Below, piece after piece: positions 61,785 through 64,000 of a DNA stretch of 64,000 nt. The notes under the pieces are model-generated. The model was not told the DNA's origin. It did not search any database and saw nothing but the letters and a program-made list of their open reading frames with translations. This DNA is from Sphingobacterium puteale. Its GTDB lineage: Bacteria > Bacteroidota > Bacteroidia > Sphingobacteriales > Sphingobacteriaceae. Every line of letters starts with the position of its first letter. Within the stretch, counting starts at the first letter, position 1. The translations under genes were made by a program, and so were the position numbers. The stretch is from the NCBI RefSeq assembly GCF_003627955.1, contig NZ_RBWS01000024.1, forward strand, positions 55,205 to 119,204. Reading direction: 5' to 3'.

Positions 61785-63758
61785 CTAAGCCTGTTGCCCA
61801 CTTTCTCGATCAGATGCCAGCTTTAAATTAAACTGGGCTTTTAATTCATTGACCAAAGTTAAGGCCGTGGGTAAGTCCGTCGCATTTTGGGAGATAACAT
61901 TAGCCACAGTTCCGGATTGTTTCACTACACCTACAGCATCAACCTGCGCTTCATTTTTGGATGTTATCATAGTTAACCATTCACCCGCAATATTATTCGA
62001 GATTTTCTGAATATAAATATTCTTGTTACCTGTTGACCTAAACGGCATATAATAACGTGTCGCATAAAGATTAGCAACCTCAACTTTCAAAGTACCGGCA
62101 ACTGCCGCACCAGTTGGAAGACCGATAATACTTGCGGCTATGGTATCATTTGTTATATTATATAAACCAGAGATACTAAAAGTATCTTGATTTGTATCAC
62201 CAATATTTTCCCCCGCAATTAAATTCCTTCTAAAACTTATTGACTGGGATAACTTAAAATTAGGGGTATTGAACAAAGCTGTCAAGGTCGCTTGTGACTC
62301 CAATCGGATACGATTGCCATTCCCCCAGAAATTATTGGTATCGAGTGTCCCTGATTCCAATAAATATCCACCCGTTTTCAGTGAGTTATAAAACGTATTT
62401 CCATCGATTTCATTACCATAGCTTTTGGAGACAGTATTCGCGCTAGAGTCCAATACAATACAAGCAACGGGTGCCACAGTGGCTACTCCCCATCGATTAA
62501 AAATATTGCCCTGAATTTTGGAATTTGTTACTCCCTCGGACAAGATGGAAGATCCTGAACTGCAAGTGAAATTGTTGTTGCTGATGATTGTTTTATCTAT
62601 CCTATCGGCATGTACTGCTCCTTTGGAATTATAAGGCGGATTGGTTCCAGTATCGGAATAGCGCTGTGCGTGATCAACATTGTTCGACGTAATATTGCTA
62701 TTGATGATATTACCAGCTTTAATAAAATAACCTAAAAGTGTGTAGTCAAGATTGCCGCTCACAAGACTATTGACAAGATTACCCATAAAAAAGGTGTTAA
62801 AACTATCGCTAAAGTTGCCGATGATATCAAATCCATAACCATCTGTTGTCTTATTATTGATCAAGGCAAAATTGTCCCGATTGGCATTGCCACTATCGAA
62901 TGAATGGAAGAAATTGTTCCATATCCGATATCCTCTGGCACTGCCACCATATTTCCCCAACGTATTGAACTGTTTAAATAGCATAGCATTATGACCACCA
63001 CTAAAAGTATTGTGCTTAATGGTGACCTGACGTCCCCAAAATTCCAAATGGGTCTCGGCATTGCCAAAGTCACAGCCTTCGATCACCGCATCAATGTTAT
63101 TTTCCAGATCATCTTTCCATGGATCGCCGGAATTGGGGTATTCATCGACTCTTTTGAACAGTACGGCCACAGAATTTGCGATGTTAACCGATCGCCCCCT
63201 AATGGCTACATCTTTAAATGTCGTTCCTTGTGAGTAGTTTCTTATGGTATATAGGTCCGTAGAGCTTGGCATCAATTCGATACAGGATTTAACATAGGAA
63301 TTACTACCTTGTTCGCTGACAATGCCCCCTCCTAGGCTATCGTGTGGTATACTGAGTGTTTTTGAAATATAGAATTTGCGCCCCGGAAGGCTGATACATT
63401 TTCCCTTGCCCGCACAGTAGTTTAACGCATTTTGCAAATAAGGATAATCATCGGGGTATGGTGGCTGTCCGCCCGTTTCGACACCTTTAGCACCAAAATA
63501 TAGCACATTCACGTTACCGACGAAATTATGTATCAATTTAATTCCTCCAGTTGCAATTACGCTGCCACCATCCTCTGGTCCAGGATCAGTTGAAGACAGG
63601 TAATACATAATTGGTGCTGGAGTGTCGCCTTTTTTGTAATAGCCCAGTAGCTTTATACCTGAATAGATTGGTGTGGTTCCTTGTAGTCCTACAATTTCAT
63701 TTGCAGAGAGATCCCTCATCTCCTGCATGGTGTTTTTGATTAAAAATTGATTTGCCAT
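61785..63758 (-). CDS. Parallel beta-helix protein resembling a phage tail spike
   Basis: A 657-residue protein without a signal peptide. The start MANQFLIKNTMQEMRDLSAN and the head domain (about 1-90) resemble the particle-binding head of tail-spike or pre-neck appendage proteins. NVLYFGAKGVETGGQPPYPD then matches the first turn of pectate-lyase-like beta-helices. A long run of repeat coils follows (about 100-520), with many Asn residues (IKHNTFSGGHNAML, IISNNNFTCSSGSSILSEG). The C-terminal 120 residues form a separate beta-rich domain. AAGGAAAA lies 7 bases before the ATG at 63758, which supports this start over the one ten codons upstream. It stands alone, with no other phage structural gene in the window. 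Confidence 0.75.
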   Translation of the reverse strand: MANQFLIKNTMQEMRDLSANEIVGLQGTTPIYSGIKLLGYYKKGDTPAPIMYYLSSTDPGPEDGGSVIATGGIKLIHNFVGNVNVLYFGAKGVETGGQPPYPDDYPYLQNALNYCAGKGKCISLPGRKFYISKTLSIPHDSLGGGIVSEQGSNSYVKSCIELMPSSTDLYTIRNYSQGTTFKDVAIRGRSVNIANSVAVLFKRVDEYPNSGDPWKDDLENNIDAVIEGCDFGNAETHLEFWGRQVTIKHNTFSGGHNAMLFKQFNTLGKYGGSARGYRIWNNFFHSFDSGNANRDNFALINNKTTDGYGFDIIGNFSDSFNTFFMGNLVNSLVSGNLDYTLLGYFIKAGNIINSNITSNNVDHAQRYSDTGTNPPYNSKGAVHADRIDKTIISNNNFTCSSGSSILSEGVTNSKIQGNIFNRWGVATVAPVACIVLDSSANTVSKSYGNEIDGNTFYNSLKTGGYLLESGTLDTNNFWGNGNRIRLESQATLTALFNTPNFKLSQSISFRRNLIAGENIGDTNQDTFSISGLYNITNDTIAASIIGLPTGAAVAGTLKVEVANLYATRYYMPFRSTGNKNIYIQKISNNIAGEWLTMITSKNEAQVDAVGVVKQSGTVANVISQNATDLPTALTLVNELKAQFNLKLASDRESGQQA

Positions 63759-63933
63759 ATTTCTTTTTTCCTTAAAAGTGTATAGCAAAAGTAAGCGGGT
63801 TGTTGGCGCTATCCGAGGGAAAGAAGCTGTATGTAGGCGGTAGTGGCGAGATACCGAAAAGTCACTGCCTATTCTATATTATATTTTAGCTCATCTCAAT
63901 AGCTGGACTTGCAAATAAAATCGGCAGTGCTAG

Positions 63934-64000
63934 TTAAGCAGCTTTTTTAATTTTTTGCTCTTTGTTATTAAATTGCTCAATTGTAAGATTTCCCAATGTG
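63934..64000 (-). mobile_element. C-terminal end of a probable IS3-type transposase (cut by window edge)
   Basis: The last 22 codons visible on the minus strand read TLGNLTIEQFNNKEQKIKKA before a stop codon at 63934-63936. The LGNLTIEQF pattern is typical of the end of IS3-family integrase-type transposases (usually SxLGNLSPxEF). The rest lies beyond the window, so the family assignment rests on few residues. Confidence 0.4.

Overview
The window looks like chromosomal DNA of a Bacteroidota member close to Sphingobacterium or Pedobacter. The evidence is three SusC/SusD outer-membrane pairs, two giant hybrid two-component regulators, a fimbrillin-like lipoprotein, DUF6266 and DUF6428 proteins, and TAnnTTTG-type promoter boxes. 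No tRNA, rRNA or CRISPR array was seen.

Layout. (1) 1-13.8 kb, minus strand: a polysaccharide utilisation locus (PUL 1) with a hybrid regulator, an 857-residue GH-A/GH5-like hydrolase, SusC, SusD and a SusE-like lipoprotein cut by the window edge, preceded by a TPR/HTH regulator. (2) 14-19.8 kb: an arsenic operon (arsR, DUF6428, arsenate reductase, ACR3) and a BCCT betaine/choline transporter, surrounded by decayed pieces (SulP start, MscS start, two unidentified stretches). (3) 19.8-32.2 kb, plus strand: PUL 2 with hybrid regulator, SusC, SusD, IPT-domain surface glycan-binding protein, GH5 and GH26 enzymes. The enzyme pair points to a beta-mannan or glucomannan substrate. (4) 32.2-37.2 kb: terminators, a glycosidase-tail remnant, a fimbrillin-like lipoprotein with a 53-residue companion, and a LuxR-type response regulator tail-to-tail with a TPR histidine kinase. 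(5) 37.5-44.8 kb: a YezG-like immunity orphan, then two DUF6266 proteins followed by a three-TM holin-like protein, a CHAP-type hydrolase and a lipoprotein with a C-terminal TM helix. That trio has the topology of a Gram-negative lysis cassette. Several regulators follow. (6) 45.3-52.2 kb: two duplicated 74-residue proteins facing a TlpA-SusD-SusC operon headed by two translationally coupled mini-genes. (7) 52.5-61.7 kb: an AT-rich island with a structured palindromic element, an HTH regulator, a PP2C phosphatase, a PD-(D/E)XK-like protein with an internal winged helix, a Ser/Thr kinase with an unknown partner, and an HNH-TPR protein. It resembles a defence island but matches no defence family I can name. 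(8) 61.6-64 kb: a small basic Pro/Lys-rich protein, a phage-tail-spike-like beta-helix protein, and the end of a probable IS transposase.

The two regions most likely to hold undescribed biology are the DUF6266/lysis-like cassette (38.1-40.8 kb) and the kinase/phosphatase/nuclease island (52.8-60.6 kb). I also note short repeats that could be operators: three copies of a 12-bp motif in PUL 1 and a 21-bp tandem repeat in PUL 2.
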